Source of the DNA: Arcuatula senhousia
Lineage: Eukaryota; Mollusca; Bivalvia; Mytilida; Mytilidae
Direction of reading: 5' to 3'
Assembly: GCA_963971305.1 (NCBI GenBank)
Contig: CAXARO010001811.1
Span: forward strand, 1-64,000
Length of the DNA: 64,000 nt
Part shown: positions 10,046 to 21,900 of the stretch, in pieces
How the letters are laid out: each line of letters starts with the position of its first letter
How positions within the stretch are numbered: position 1 is the first letter of the stretch
Translations under genes and position numbers: made by a program
The notes under the pieces: model-generated
What the model was told of the DNA's origin: nothing
The model's database searches: none
Seen by the model: only the letters and a program-made list of their open reading frames with translations

Positions 10046-11376
10046 ATTAAAACTAGGTATGATTGTGTTTGGAGGCATACACGAATGTCTTCCAATTAAA
10101 CTCCCATTGCCACTATTTCTTCAGCATGTAAAAAAACCCTTAAATATCAATTTTATGTAAATCGGAACACTTTGAAATTTTGGCATTCAAAATGGCCGCC
10201 ATTGTCAAATTTTAATATTAGTTATAGAATATTTCTCGCAATATCATTATTCGTCAATCCATCAATTTTTATGTAAATCGGAGCACTTTGAAATTTTGGC
10301 GGCCATCTTGGATTCAAAACGGCTGCCATTGTCAAATTTTCATTTAATATATAGAATATTTCTATACATTATTTTTGAAAATTTTAAAAGTCGTATGCAA
10401 AACTTCAGGTCACCCTCAATATATTCTTACAGTTTCATATTGATTGGGCATTGCATCTCTTAGAAAACGAGTGGACAAAGTAGCACGGAAAGAAAAAAAA
10501 GAAGGAAGAAAAAAAAGAACTAGGTATAATTGTGTTGGGATGCCAACACAGAAGTCGCCCAAAATTGCCATTGATAGTATTGCATTCAATTCAGTTTAAC
10601 AAATTAATCAAATTTGGTTGACATCGGACACAGTTCAATTTTTAACTTGGCGGGAGTGTAGTAAAATGGCCGGAATTTCGAAACCGGAAGTTGTATCAAA
10701 ATTCTGATTATTCCATTTACCCAGATAACCCATTTTCATGACAATCAGACAAACTTGATTTTTTTTGTCTTTATTAAGTAACGGGCCGCCATTTTGAAAC
10801 GGCGGCCAATTTGAAAATTCTGAAAACTTCCTGCAAAACTTCAAATGAAGTTTAACCACTGTGTAAAGTTTCATTATCTTTGGTTAAAGCATATCTGACA
10901 AGTTAGCTGGACAAAATTACCAGTTTTTCATAGGGGGTGGGGGTATAAAAATGGCCGCCATTTAAAAACGGTTAATCCCATCTTAAATCCGATTTCATAT
11001 TTGAACTCAAGATACACCATAAACCCGTAGAACTAATTTTCAAAATGTTCCGATAAGTATTAGTCGATGTTGCTATTTTTAGAACGGCGGCCATTTTGAA
11101 TTTTTAAACATTACGTTGCATAACTCCTTTTGGTGTTCTACTACCCTGCCAAATTTCATAGACCTCCTACAAAGCACTTACGAGCAATTCTTTCGGAAAA
11201 GTTCATGGATAAGAGGAATAATAATAATAAAAAAATAATAATAAGAATAATAAGAAACGGGGCAAAAACAATAAGTCGCCAAAACTTTGTTTTAAAACTT
11301 AAAAATTACGTTTCCCGAAACGCGGGATGTCCCCTCCCGTTCTCATTAAATGTCTGTCCTCTTCAACAGAATTCAG

Positions 11377-11757
11377 ACAATGCGCCGTGAGTTGCCATCA
11401 CCCATATACCCTGTATACCAAGTTTCGTTAAAATAGGACAATGTTTATATCTTTCTTGATTTTTGGCGGCCATCTTGAAAAAGGCGGCCATTATGAATAT
11501 TTTAACAATGCGCCGTGAGTCGCCATCACCAATATACCCTGTACACCAAGTTTCGTTGAAATCGGACAATGTTTACATTTTTCGCCATTTTCGGCAGCCA
11601 TCTTGAAAATGGCGCCCAATAAGGAAATTCTGACAATGCGCCGTGAGGCGCCATCACCCATATACCCTGTATACCAAGTTTTGTTGAAATCGGACAATGT
11701 TTACATTTTTCTGCGTTTTTCGGCCATTTTTCAAAATGGCTTCCACTCGCGAAATTT
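11377..11757 (+). repeat. tandem repeat, ~127 bp, three copies
   Basis: ACAATGCGCCGTGAG recurs at 11377, 11505 and 11632, each followed by CATCACC, ATATACCCTGTA, CCAAGTTT and a mirrored GGCGGCCAT block. The reading frames on the minus strand are a by-product of this repetition. Confidence 0.85.
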
Positions 11758-12109
11758 TTTTTAGCCAAAAAATTTTCAATCATGTTCCTAAACATGTATA
11801 CTAAGTTTCGTTGAATATCATTAAGTGGTTTTCGAGAAAATAGAGGTAATAGTTTTTCGGTTTTTGGCGGCCATCTTGGAAATGGCGGCCATTTAGAAAT
11901 TTTAGACGCAAAAACATTCAGTAGAACCTTGAGACCTATCACCCCTCCAAGTTTCAGATCGATCGGTCCACCCATTTCCGGGAACATCTCCGGACAAGTT
12001 CGTGTATCAGGTTGACGGAAGAAAAAGAAAAAAAAAATAATAACTAGATGTGATTGTGTCGGGATGCCAACACAGAAGTCACCTCCCGTTTGAACTGCAT
12101 GTATTTGGA

Positions 12110-12800
12110 AGGGACGTATTGAACTTCATCACCATATGAAATTGTGTTGAAATCTGTCAAATAGTTCCCGAGATCCCCCCTTTTTCAATTGTCGATGGCA
12201 GCCATTTTGAAAATGGCGGCCATCTTGATTTTTTTAATTGGCCATTCAACTTCCTTTACTCCCGTCTACCTGAAAACCAAATTTCGTTGCAATCCATCAA
12301 GTAGTTTTAGAAATATCCCATTTTACAATTTTCAATGGCGGCCATTTTCAAAATGGCGGCCATCTTGATTTTTTTCGATGTGGCCATTCAACTTTACTTA
12401 CTCCCATCCACCTAAATACCAAATTTCGTAGCAATCCGTTAAGTAGTTTTAGAAATATCCCATTTTACAATTTTCGATGTCGGCATTTTGAAAATGACCA
12501 TTTTGAAAATGGCCGACGCGCGAAATTTTTTCTTGTTAAAAAAAACATCAACATATGATGGTCTAATAATATACCAAATTTCATGCAAATCCATCAAGGT
12601 TTAGATAGAAAAATTTAGCGGACAAAATTTCGGTCAATTTTTGACGGCGGCCATTTTGAAAACAGCAGCCATCTTGAATTTTTCGTATCCACCATTCAAC
12701 TTCCCTTATTTGCCTCTACCTTCATACCAAATGTCGTCAAAATCCATCCAGTGGTTTCTGAGATAATTTTTTGGTACCCTAATTTGAGGGCGGTCATTTT
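12110..12800 (+). repeat. tandem ~125-170 bp modules with mirrored GGCGGCCAT blocks
   Basis: Modules restart at roughly 12240, 12385 and 12665 with CATTCAACTT..., then ACCAAATTTCGT, AATCCATCAAG, TTTTAGAAATATCCCATTTT and GGCGGCCATTTTGAAAATGG. Copies are more diverged than the three at 11377. Confidence 0.65.
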
Positions 12801-12937
12801 GATGGCGGCCATTTTAAAAATTTTAAAACCATGAAGCCCACCTACATATGCGACCCTATATATATTCCAAGTTTCATGAGAATCGTTTCAGACACTTTTC
12901 CGTAATCTTGCGAACAAAGCTGCGTCAGAGAAAAAAA

Positions 12938-13125
12938 AATAATAAAAAGAAACGGTGCAAAAAACAATAAGTCTCCGACACTTTGTGGTCGGTGACTTAA
13001 TAAGAAGAAAAATAAGAAACGGAGTAAAAACAATATGTCCCCGACGACAGTTCGTGGTCGGGGGACATAATAAGAAACCGTACAAAAGTAATATGTCTCC
13101 CAAAACTTTGTTTGGGAGACATAAC
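12938..13125 (+). repeat. three tandem hairpin modules (~60 bp) with matched stem changes
   Basis: Each module is AATAAnAAGAAACGGnGnAAAA, ACAATA(A/T)G and then a hairpin. Stems: AAGTCTCCGAC with GTCGGTGACTT (12969-12979/12988-12998), TATGTCCCCGAC with GTCGGGGGACATA (13034-13045/13057-13069), and TATGTCTCCCAAA with TTTGGGAGACATA (13092-13104/13111-13123). The stem sequences differ but pairing is kept. A related module start without a clear hairpin is at ~11262. It forms the 3' boundary of the ATGGCGGCC cluster. Confidence 0.7.
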
Positions 13126-15097
13126 TATCATCTTGTACAGGCCAATTCAATTCAATAATAAAGTACATGTATGTGTTGTCGGCATTGTATAATACATATA
13201 TAAGAACTAAGGAGTATCAGTATGGCAATTGAATATTGTAAATCATCAACATACATTGTAACTTACATGTGAAATACAAAAATATCTAGAATGTGTATAG
13301 CAATGTAAACTTAAGTTCAAAGATAATTACATGAGGATTGTGTAGCCAAACGAACTCGAATTTATTTTATTTGTAACCATTTTACTTGATAATAATACAG
13401 TGTTTGAATGTAATAAAGCGTTCTATCTAATTTATTTATCTATTTATAGTGCTTGTGATTTTTTAACAAAATATGTCATTCATCATGGAATATAGATTTT
13501 TCTTTTTCTTTCATTTTACATTTGTAGCCATTTTATATGATTATTGTACTAAATAAGAATAACAAAATCCTTTGTATTAAATTTCGGTATTTTCATTTAT
13601 GTGTAACTGTTACTAAGAAGAATTTGCTACTTCAACAAAAAAAAATAAATAAAAAAACAAAAACAAATGTGGTTGTTTTAAGTCTTTTGAAAGAGATGTT
13701 AATTAGATGTGGAAAAAGTGTATGCGACAAAAATTACATTCTACAGCAACAACTGGCAATTTTAAAAATCCACAATGGAAGACATTTTTGAATTACTAGT
13801 AGTTACTTTATCATAACCCCATCAAGCTTTATAAAGACCCTGTCTTTAAGCAGAGTTATAACATCATTACTGAAATATAAAAGAATGTTTTTAAAAACCT
13901 TTTTCCTAAAGTGTAGCTCTTTGGAGTTATTGTTTCCAGTTTATTAGATTATTCTTATTATAAAGAACTTTTAATTTCAAAAATATTCAGGCTCGTACTC
14001 CCTTTAATAAGTAACTGCATTACAAATAATTACTGAAAATAAGTAAATCTTTTACTAAGTAAAAAAGTAATTGAATTACTAGGCAATTACTAAGTGATAT
14101 AATTAATTAGTGATACATTTACTTATTATTACTGAAAGGCATTGCTATTACTTGTTTTTTTGACAACTTTAATTACTAGTACTATTACTAGAATTAAGCA
14201 ATTATTAACTTAATTTAAGTATTATCTTTTTAGAATGCAGTTGGTTTTTTTAATAACTTTGCATCTAAATTTATACTCAACTGCTTCTCGACGGTATGGG
14301 TTTTCTGTTTTTCGTGCCCTTATTATATTAAAATATATTTTTTAAAATGTGTTCCAAATTTTAATACATATTTTTATACACAATATTATGGTAGTGGCGG
14401 GAACATGATATAAAATAAGTGAATGTGTATTTGGTTTTATAAATGCACATATTTGGCCTACATCGAAACTGCCTACCGTTGCAAATTAGGACGATTAAGT
14501 GGTCCATTCTCACAAAAAGGTGTGACGAGCCTGTTAAAAAATTATCAGACTAAACAGGAACGAGGGATATGAAAGGCCTACAGTTTTACATTGGATATCT
14601 GAAGACAGTCACAAAATCATATCTGTGCATGATTTTAAACAAAGCAAAGGGTAATAGGAGAAAATAGAAGACAATAGTATATTTCTAACTTCTTGACTAC
14701 TACTACCATTTTCTCTTAAATACTATTAATTATTAATAAACAGGTCATAAAATGAACAGTTCTTATTTCTTTAAATATTTAAACTGCTTTCTCGTCGTAT
14801 TCTATCAAATTAAATGTCGGCGTAACTTCGTTAAACGTATAAATTCTTCATGTCCCAATATCCACTTTATTACATGTGGTCCGAATCACTTCCCGCTGTT
14901 CAATATCTCTTATCGTTTTTTGTCGTTTTTTTTAAGAAATAAGGGGTCAAAGCGGCCAAAAATATATAGTCAATTAAATATCTAATACAGCAAATTATAA
15001 TATTCTTATTTCGACCAAAATTAACTTGTGTTACTTTTAACTCACACACTCCTTGTTAATAATCGATTGAGACGAATATATTACAATTTATGATTAT
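13126..15097. other. non-coding AT-rich stretch with minor repeats
   Basis: Two things stand out. At 13690-13795 there is a fragment (GATGTGGAAAAAGTGTATGC ... ATCCACAATGG) related to the repeats at 53537 and 56505. At 13995-14230 there is low-complexity sequence built from GTAATTACT/AGTAATT words on both strands. The small frames near 14752-14985 carry no family signature. Confidence 0.45.
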
Positions 15098-15132
15098 GAA
15101 TACCAAAACGTGGGTATAAACGGTAAACTTGG

Positions 15133-15177
15133 ATGCTATATATCGATATTTCAAGGAGTATATCTAACCAGTAGCAT
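15133..15177 (-). ncRNA. degenerate family B hammerhead (core destroyed)
   Basis: Stem I strands ATGCTA and TAGCAT, stem III ATATCGATAT and GAA are kept, but the core reads CTGGTTA instead of CTGATGA and one base is lost in the stem II region. Self-cleavage is not expected. Confidence 0.6.
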
Positions 15178-15504
15178 TTTAATCAAAACATTGGAAGGTC
15201 AAATTGCAAAACTGTTGAAAACGAAAAGTACTCAAAACCAAAACGCGCGAACCAGAAAGTCAATTCCAGCACCGAGTATTTAGACCATTACAAGGAAAAA
15301 ACCTGGTATTTTAACCAATTTTGAATTTAAAAATCGGAAATTTCAGCCATAAAATTATTAGAAATTTTATGGTTAATCATGTCAGACAAGTCTGACGACC
15401 TGGCTTGTGATTGCATTCGAGGACCTCTGGTTAACCAGCAGTTACCGCCCAGTTGTTTCAAGATTACAAATACCAAAACGCAGGTATAAACGGTTAATTT
15501 GGAT

Positions 15505-15550
15505 ATGCTATATATCGATATTTCAAGGAGTAACCTCGCATCAGTAGCAT
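15505..15550 (-). ncRNA. family B hammerhead with A9 changed to C
   Basis: All stems match the copy at 7689-7734, but the core reads CTGATGC: the invariant A9 is C. Activity should be strongly reduced or absent by what is known of hammerhead cores. Confidence 0.65.
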
Positions 15551-15690
15551 TTAAATCAAAACATTGGAAGGTCAAATTCAAAAACTGTTGAAAACGAAAA
15601 GTACTCAAAACCAAAACGTTCGAACAAGGAAGCCAAATTTAGCACCAAGGATATCGATCATGTGCATTAACAAGGAGAGAAACCTTTTAG

Positions 15691-15968
15691 ATTATAATTT
15701 TAATCATAACAGCTAGTCTTCATAGGCCCGTTAATCATTCATGTTGAATTTAAGATCCATTTTAGGGCCTTTGTGGCTTCCATTATGTTTATCTTTTGGC
15801 AGCTAAACCATAGACACATAGACCCGTATATTAAACAAAATACAAACCTATGGCTATACCATGTTTTTTTCATAGTTCTTACCTGTTCCGTAAGGAGCAG
15901 TCAAGTATACGCAAGTAAAGTATGAATTGGTTAAAAAAGAACTAACAGATAAGTCGGGGCTCTTGATA
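15691..15968. other. spacer between family B units and the family A array
   Basis: No gene or known repeat seen. It ends directly at the first 358-bp unit. Confidence 0.4.
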
Positions 15969-18900
15969 CACAAATGACAACAAAGTTCCAGACAATAAAT
16001 TTTGCTACGCCTGACGCGCGTTTCGTCTATTCAAGACTCATCAGAGGCGCTCTACCAAAAATATTGAAAATGCCAAACACTGTATAAATATGAAGAGCAT
16101 AGAACAGTATAACAAAAATACCAAACTGGGCAACCAAATTATTACTAAGATAATCAACCTATGTCTGGGGTAGGAAAAACCTTAGGGTTTAGACAATTTT
16201 GAAATTTAGACGGATAATTTAAAGCTTTGATGTATTCTCCAACTCAAAAAGTGTTGGTGCCGGAGCGGGCTAACCTCGGGGAATTTACACTCCACCAGCA
16301 GTGCTAACCTTCACGTGTGTTCGAAATACAAATGACAACAAAGTTCCAGACAATAAATTTTGCTACGCCTGACGCGCGTTTCGTCTATTCAAGACTCATC
16401 AGAGGCGCTCTACCAAAAATATTGAAAATGCCAAACACTGTATAAATATGAAGAGCATAGAACAGTATAACAAAAATACCAAACTGGGCAACCAAATTAT
16501 TACTAAGATAATCAACCTATGTCTGGGGTAGGAAGAACCTTAGGGTTTAGACAATTTTGAAATTTAGACGGATAATTTAAAGCTTTGATGTATTCTCCAA
16601 CTCAAAAAGTGTTGGTGCCGGAGCGGGCTAACCTCGGGGAATTTACACTCCACCAGCAGTGCTAACCTTCACGTGTGTTCGAAATACAAATGACAACAAA
16701 GTTCCAGACAATAAATTTTGCTACGCCTGACGCGCGTTTCGTCTATTCAAGACTCATCAGAGGCGCTCTACCAAAAATATTGAAAATGCCAAACACTGTA
16801 TAAATATGAAGAGCATAGAACAGTATAACAAAAATACCAAACTGGGCAACCAAATTATTACTAAGATAATCAACCTATGTCTGGGGTAGGAAGAACCTTA
16901 GGGTTTAGACAATTTTGAAATTTAGACGGATAATTTAAAGCTTTGATGTATTCTCCAACTCAAAAAGTGTTGGTGCCGGAGCGGGCTAACCTCGGGGAAT
17001 TTACACTCCACCAGCAGTGCTAACCTTCACGTGTGTTCGAAATACAAATGACAACAAAGTTCCAGACAATAAATTTTGCTACGCCTGACGCGCGTTTCGT
17101 CTATTCAAGACTCATCAGAGGCGCTCTACCAAAAATATTGAAAATGCCAAACACTGTATAAATATGAAGAGCATAGAACAGTATAACAAAAATACCAAAC
17201 TGGGCAACCAAATTATTACTAAGATAATCAACCTATGTCTGGGGTAGGAAGAACCTTAGGGTTTAGACAATTTTGAAATTTAGACGGATAATTTAAAGCT
17301 TTGATGTATTCTCCAACTCAAAAAGTGTTGGTGCCGGAGCGGGCTAACCTCGGGGAATTTACACTCCACCAGCAGTGCTAACCTTCACGTGTGTTCGAAA
17401 TACAAATGACAACAAAGTTCCAGACAATAAATTTTGCTACGCCTGACGCGCGTTTCGTCTATTCAAGACTCATCAGAGGCGCTCTACCAAAAATATTGAA
17501 AATGCCAAACACTGTATAAATATGAAGAGCATAGAACAATATAACAAAAATACCAAACTGGGCAACCAAATTATTACTAAGATAATCAACCTATGTCTGG
17601 GGTAGGAAGAACCTTAGGGTTTAGACAATTTTGAAATTTAGACGGATAATTTAAAGCTTTGATGTATTCTCCAACTCAAAAAGTGTTGGTGCCGGAGCGG
17701 GCTAACCTCGGGGAATTTACACTCCACCAGCAGTGCTAACCTTCACGTGTGTTCGAAATACAAATGACAACAAAGTTCCAGACAATAAATTTTGCTACGC
17801 CTGACGCGCGTTTCGTCTATTCAAGACTCATCAGAGGCGCTCTACCAAAAATATTGAAAATGCCAAACACTGTATAAATATGAAGAGCATAGAACAGTAT
17901 AACAAAAATACCAAACTGGGCAACCAAATTATTACTAAGATAATCAACCTATGTCTGGGGTAGGAAGAACCTTAGGGTTTAGACAATTTTGAAATTTAGA
18001 CGGATAATTTAAAGCTTTGATGTATTCTCCAACTCAAAAAGTGTTGGTGCCGGAGCGGGCTAACCTCGGGGAATTTACACTCCACCAGCAGTGCTAACCT
18101 TCACGTGTGTTCGAAATACAAATGACAACAAAGTTCCAGACAATAAATTTTGCTACGCCTGACGCGCGTTTCGTCTATTCAAGACTCATCAGAAGCGCTC
18201 TACCAAAAATATTGAAAATGCCAAACACTGTATAAATATGAAGAGCATAGAACAGTATAACAAAAATACCAAACTGGGCAACCAAATTATTACTAAGATA
18301 ATCAACCTATGTCTGGGGTAGGAAGAACCTTAGGGTTTAGACAATTTTGAAATTTAGACGGATAATTTAAAGCTTTGATGTATTCTCCAACTCAAAAAGT
18401 GTTGGTGCCGGAGCGGGCTAACCTCGGGGAATTTACACTCCACCAGCAGTGCTAACCTTCACGTGTGTTCGAAATACAAATGACAACAAAGTTCCAGACA
18501 ATAAATTTTGCTACGCCTGACGCGCGTTTCGTCTATTCAAGACTCATCAGAGGCGCTCTACCAAAAATATTGAAAATGCCAAACACTGTATAAATATGAA
18601 GAGCATAGAACAGTATAACAAAAATACCAAACTGGGCAACCAAATTATTACTAAGATAATCAACCTATGTCTGGGGTAGGAAGAACCTTAGGGTTTAGAC
18701 AATTTTGAAATTTAGACGGATAATTTAAAGCTTTGATGTATTCTCCAACTCAAAAAGTGTTGGTGCCGGAGCGGGCTAACCTCGGGGAATTTACACTCCA
18801 CCAGCAGTGCTAACCTTCACGTGTGTTCGAAATACAAATGACAACAAAGTTCCAGACAATAAATTTTGCTACGCCTGACGCGCGTTTCGTCTATTCAAGA

Positions 18901-21900
18901 CTCATCAGAGGCGCTCTACCAAAAATATTGAAAATGCCAAACACTGTATAAATATGAAGAGCATAGAACAGTATAACAAAAATACCAAACTGGGCAACCA
19001 AATTATTACTAAGATAATCAACCTATGTCTGGGGTAGGAAGAACCTTAGGGTTTAGACAATTTTGAAATTTAGACGGATAATTTAAAGCTTTGATGTATT
19101 CTCCAACTCAAAAAGTGTTGGTGCCGGAGCGGGCTAACCTCGGGGAATTTACACTCCACCAGCAGTGCTAACCTTCACGTGTGTTCGAAATACAAATGAC
19201 AACAAAGTTCCAGACAATAAATTTTGCTACGCCTGACGCGCGTTTCGTCTATTCAAGACTCATCAGAGGCGCTCTACCAAAAATATTAAAAATGCCAAAC
19301 ACTGTATAAATATGAAGAGCATAGAACAGTATAACAAAAATACCAAACTGGGCAACCAAATTATTACTAAGATAATCAACCTATGTCTGGGGTAGGAAGA
19401 ACCTTAGGGTTTAGACAATTTTGAAATTTAGACGGATAATTTAAAGCTTTGATGTATTCTCCAACTCAAAAAGTGTTGGTGCCGGAGCGGGCTAACCTCG
19501 GGGAATTTACACTCCACCAGCAGTGCTAACCTTCACGTGTGTTCGAAATACAAATGACAACAAAGTTCCAGACAATAAATTTTGCTACGCCTGACGCGCG
19601 TTTCGTCTATTCAAGACTCATCAGAGGCGCTCTACCAAAAATATTGAAAATGCCAAACACTGTATAAATATGAAGAGCATAGAACAGTATAACAAAAATA
19701 CCAAACTGGGCAACCAAATTATTACTAAGATAATCAACCTATGTCTGGGGTAGGAAGAACCTTAGGGTTTAGACAATTTTGAAATTTAGACGGATAATTT
19801 AAAGCTTTGATGTATTCTCCAACTCAAAAAGTGTTGGTGCCGGAGCGGGCTAACCTCGGGGAATTTACACTCCACCAGCAGTGCTAACCTTCACGTGTGT
19901 TCGAAATACAAATGACAACAAAGTTCCAGACAATAAATTTTGCTACGCCTGACGCGCGTTTCGTCTATTCAAGACTCATCAGAGGCGCTCTACCAAAAAT
20001 ATTGAAAATGCCAAACACTGTATAAATATGAAGAGCATAGAACAATATAACAAAAATACCAAACTGGGCAACCAAATTATTACTAAGATAATCAACCTAT
20101 GTCTGGGGTAGGAAGAACCTTAGGGTTTAGACAATTTTGAAATTTAGACGGATAATTTAAAGCTTTGATGTATTCTCCAACTCAAAAAGTGTTGGTGCCG
20201 GAGCGGGCTAACCTCGGGGAATTTACACTCCACCAGCAGTGCTAACCTTCACGTGTGTTCGAAATACAAATGACAACAAAGTTCCAGACAATAAATTTTG
20301 CTACGCCTGACGCGCGTTTCGTCTATTCAAGACTCATCAGAGGCGCTCTACCAAAAATATTGAAAATGCCAAACACTGTATAAATATGAAGAGCATAGAA
20401 CAGTATAACAAAAATACCAAACTGGGCAACCAAATTATTACTAAGATAATCAACCTATGTCTGGGGTAGGAAGAACCTTAGGGTTTAGACAATTTTGAAA
20501 TTTAGACGGATAATTTAAAGCTTTGATGTATTCTCCAACTCAAAAAGTGTTGGTGCCGGAGCGGGCTAACCTCGGGGAATTTACACTCCACCAGCAGTGC
20601 TAACCTTCACGTGTGTTCGAAATACAAATGACAACAAAGTTCCAGACAATAAATTTTGCTACGCCTGACGCGCGTTTCGTCTATTCAAGACTCATCAGAA
20701 GCGCTCTACCAAAAATATTGAAAATGCCAAACACTGTATAAATATGAAGAGCATAGAACAGTATAACAAAAATACCAAACTGGGCAACCAAATTATTACT
20801 AAGATAATCAACCTATGTCTGGGGTAGGAAGAACCTTAGGGTTTAGACAATTTTGAAATTTAGACGGATAATTTAAAGCTTTGATGTATTCTCCAACTCA
20901 AAAAGTGTTGGTGCCGGAGCGGGCTAACCTCGGGGAATTTACACTCCACCAGCAGTGCTAACCTTCACGTGTGTTCGAAATACAAATGACAACAAAGTTC
21001 CAGACAATAAATTTTGCTACGCCTGACGCGCGTTTCGTCTATTCAAGACTCATTAGAGGCGCTCTACCAAAAATATTGAAAATGCCAAACACTGTATAAA
21101 TATGAAGAGCATAGAACAGTATAACAAAAATACCAAACTGGGCAACCAAATTATTACTAAGATAATCAACCTATGTCTGGGGTAGGAAGAACCTTAGGGT
21201 TTAGACAATTTTGAAATTTAGACGGATAATTTAAAGCTTTGATGTATTCTCCAACTCAAAAAATGTTGGTGCCGGAGCGGGCTAACCTCGGGGAATTTAC
21301 ACTCCACCAGCAGTGCTAACCTTCACGTGTGTTCGAAATACAAATGACAACAAAGTTCCAGACAATAAATTTTGCTACGCCTGACGCGCGTTTCGTCTAT
21401 TCAAGACTCATCAGAGGCGCTCTACCAAAAATATTGAAAATGCCAAACACTGTATAAATATGAAGAGCATAGAACAATATAACAAAAATACCAAACTGGG
21501 CAACCAAATTATTACTAAGATAATCAACCTATGTCTGGGGTAGGAAGAACCTTAGGGTTTAGACAATTTTGAAATTTAGACGGATAATTTAAAGCTTTGA
21601 TGTATTCTCCAACTCAAAAAGTGTTGGTGCCGGAGCGGGCTAACCTCGGGGAATTTACACTCCACCAGCAGTGCTAACCTTCACGTGTGTTCGAAATACA
21701 AATGACAACAAAGTTCCAGACAATAAATTTTGCTACGCCTGACGCGCGTTTCGTCTATTCAAGACTCATCAGAGGCGCTCTACCAAAAATATTGAAAATG
21801 CCAAACACTGTATAAATATGAAGAGCATAGAACAGTATAACAAAAATACCAAACTGGGCAACCAAATTATTACTAAGATAATCAACCTATGTCTGGGGTA

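Larger units (their letters stand above)
10046..12937. repeat. composite cluster of ATGGCGGCC-type mollusc repeats
   Basis: Three head motifs of the form AACTAGRTRTRATTGTGT followed by GGGATGCCAACACAGAAGTC mark element starts near 10050 (degenerate), 10518 and 12042. Each sits directly after an A-rich tail of the preceding unit. Bodies consist of ~125-bp modules containing CAAGTTTCGTTGAAATC-like sequence and mirrored GGCGGCCAT / ATGGCCGCC blocks. Tails end in GGACAA..., CGGAAGAAAAA or similar. The head-to-tail order suggests repeated insertion or tandem growth of one family. I do not know its class; no protein is encoded. Confidence 0.7.
15098..15690 (-). repeat. family B hammerhead repeat, two tandem units (older copies)
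   Basis: AATACCAAAACG and GGTATAAACGGT recur at ~15103 and ~15473, a period of ~370 bp, the second unit cut short near 15690. Sequence follows the unit at 7655 throughout, including the box at ~15415 (ATTCGAGGACC ... AACCAGCAG). Both hammerhead cores carry mutations. Confidence 0.72.

Noticed and set aside
13995..14230. Inverted-repeat element from GTAATTACT words
   Set aside because: The words are self-complementary and low in complexity; no defined ends or target duplication.
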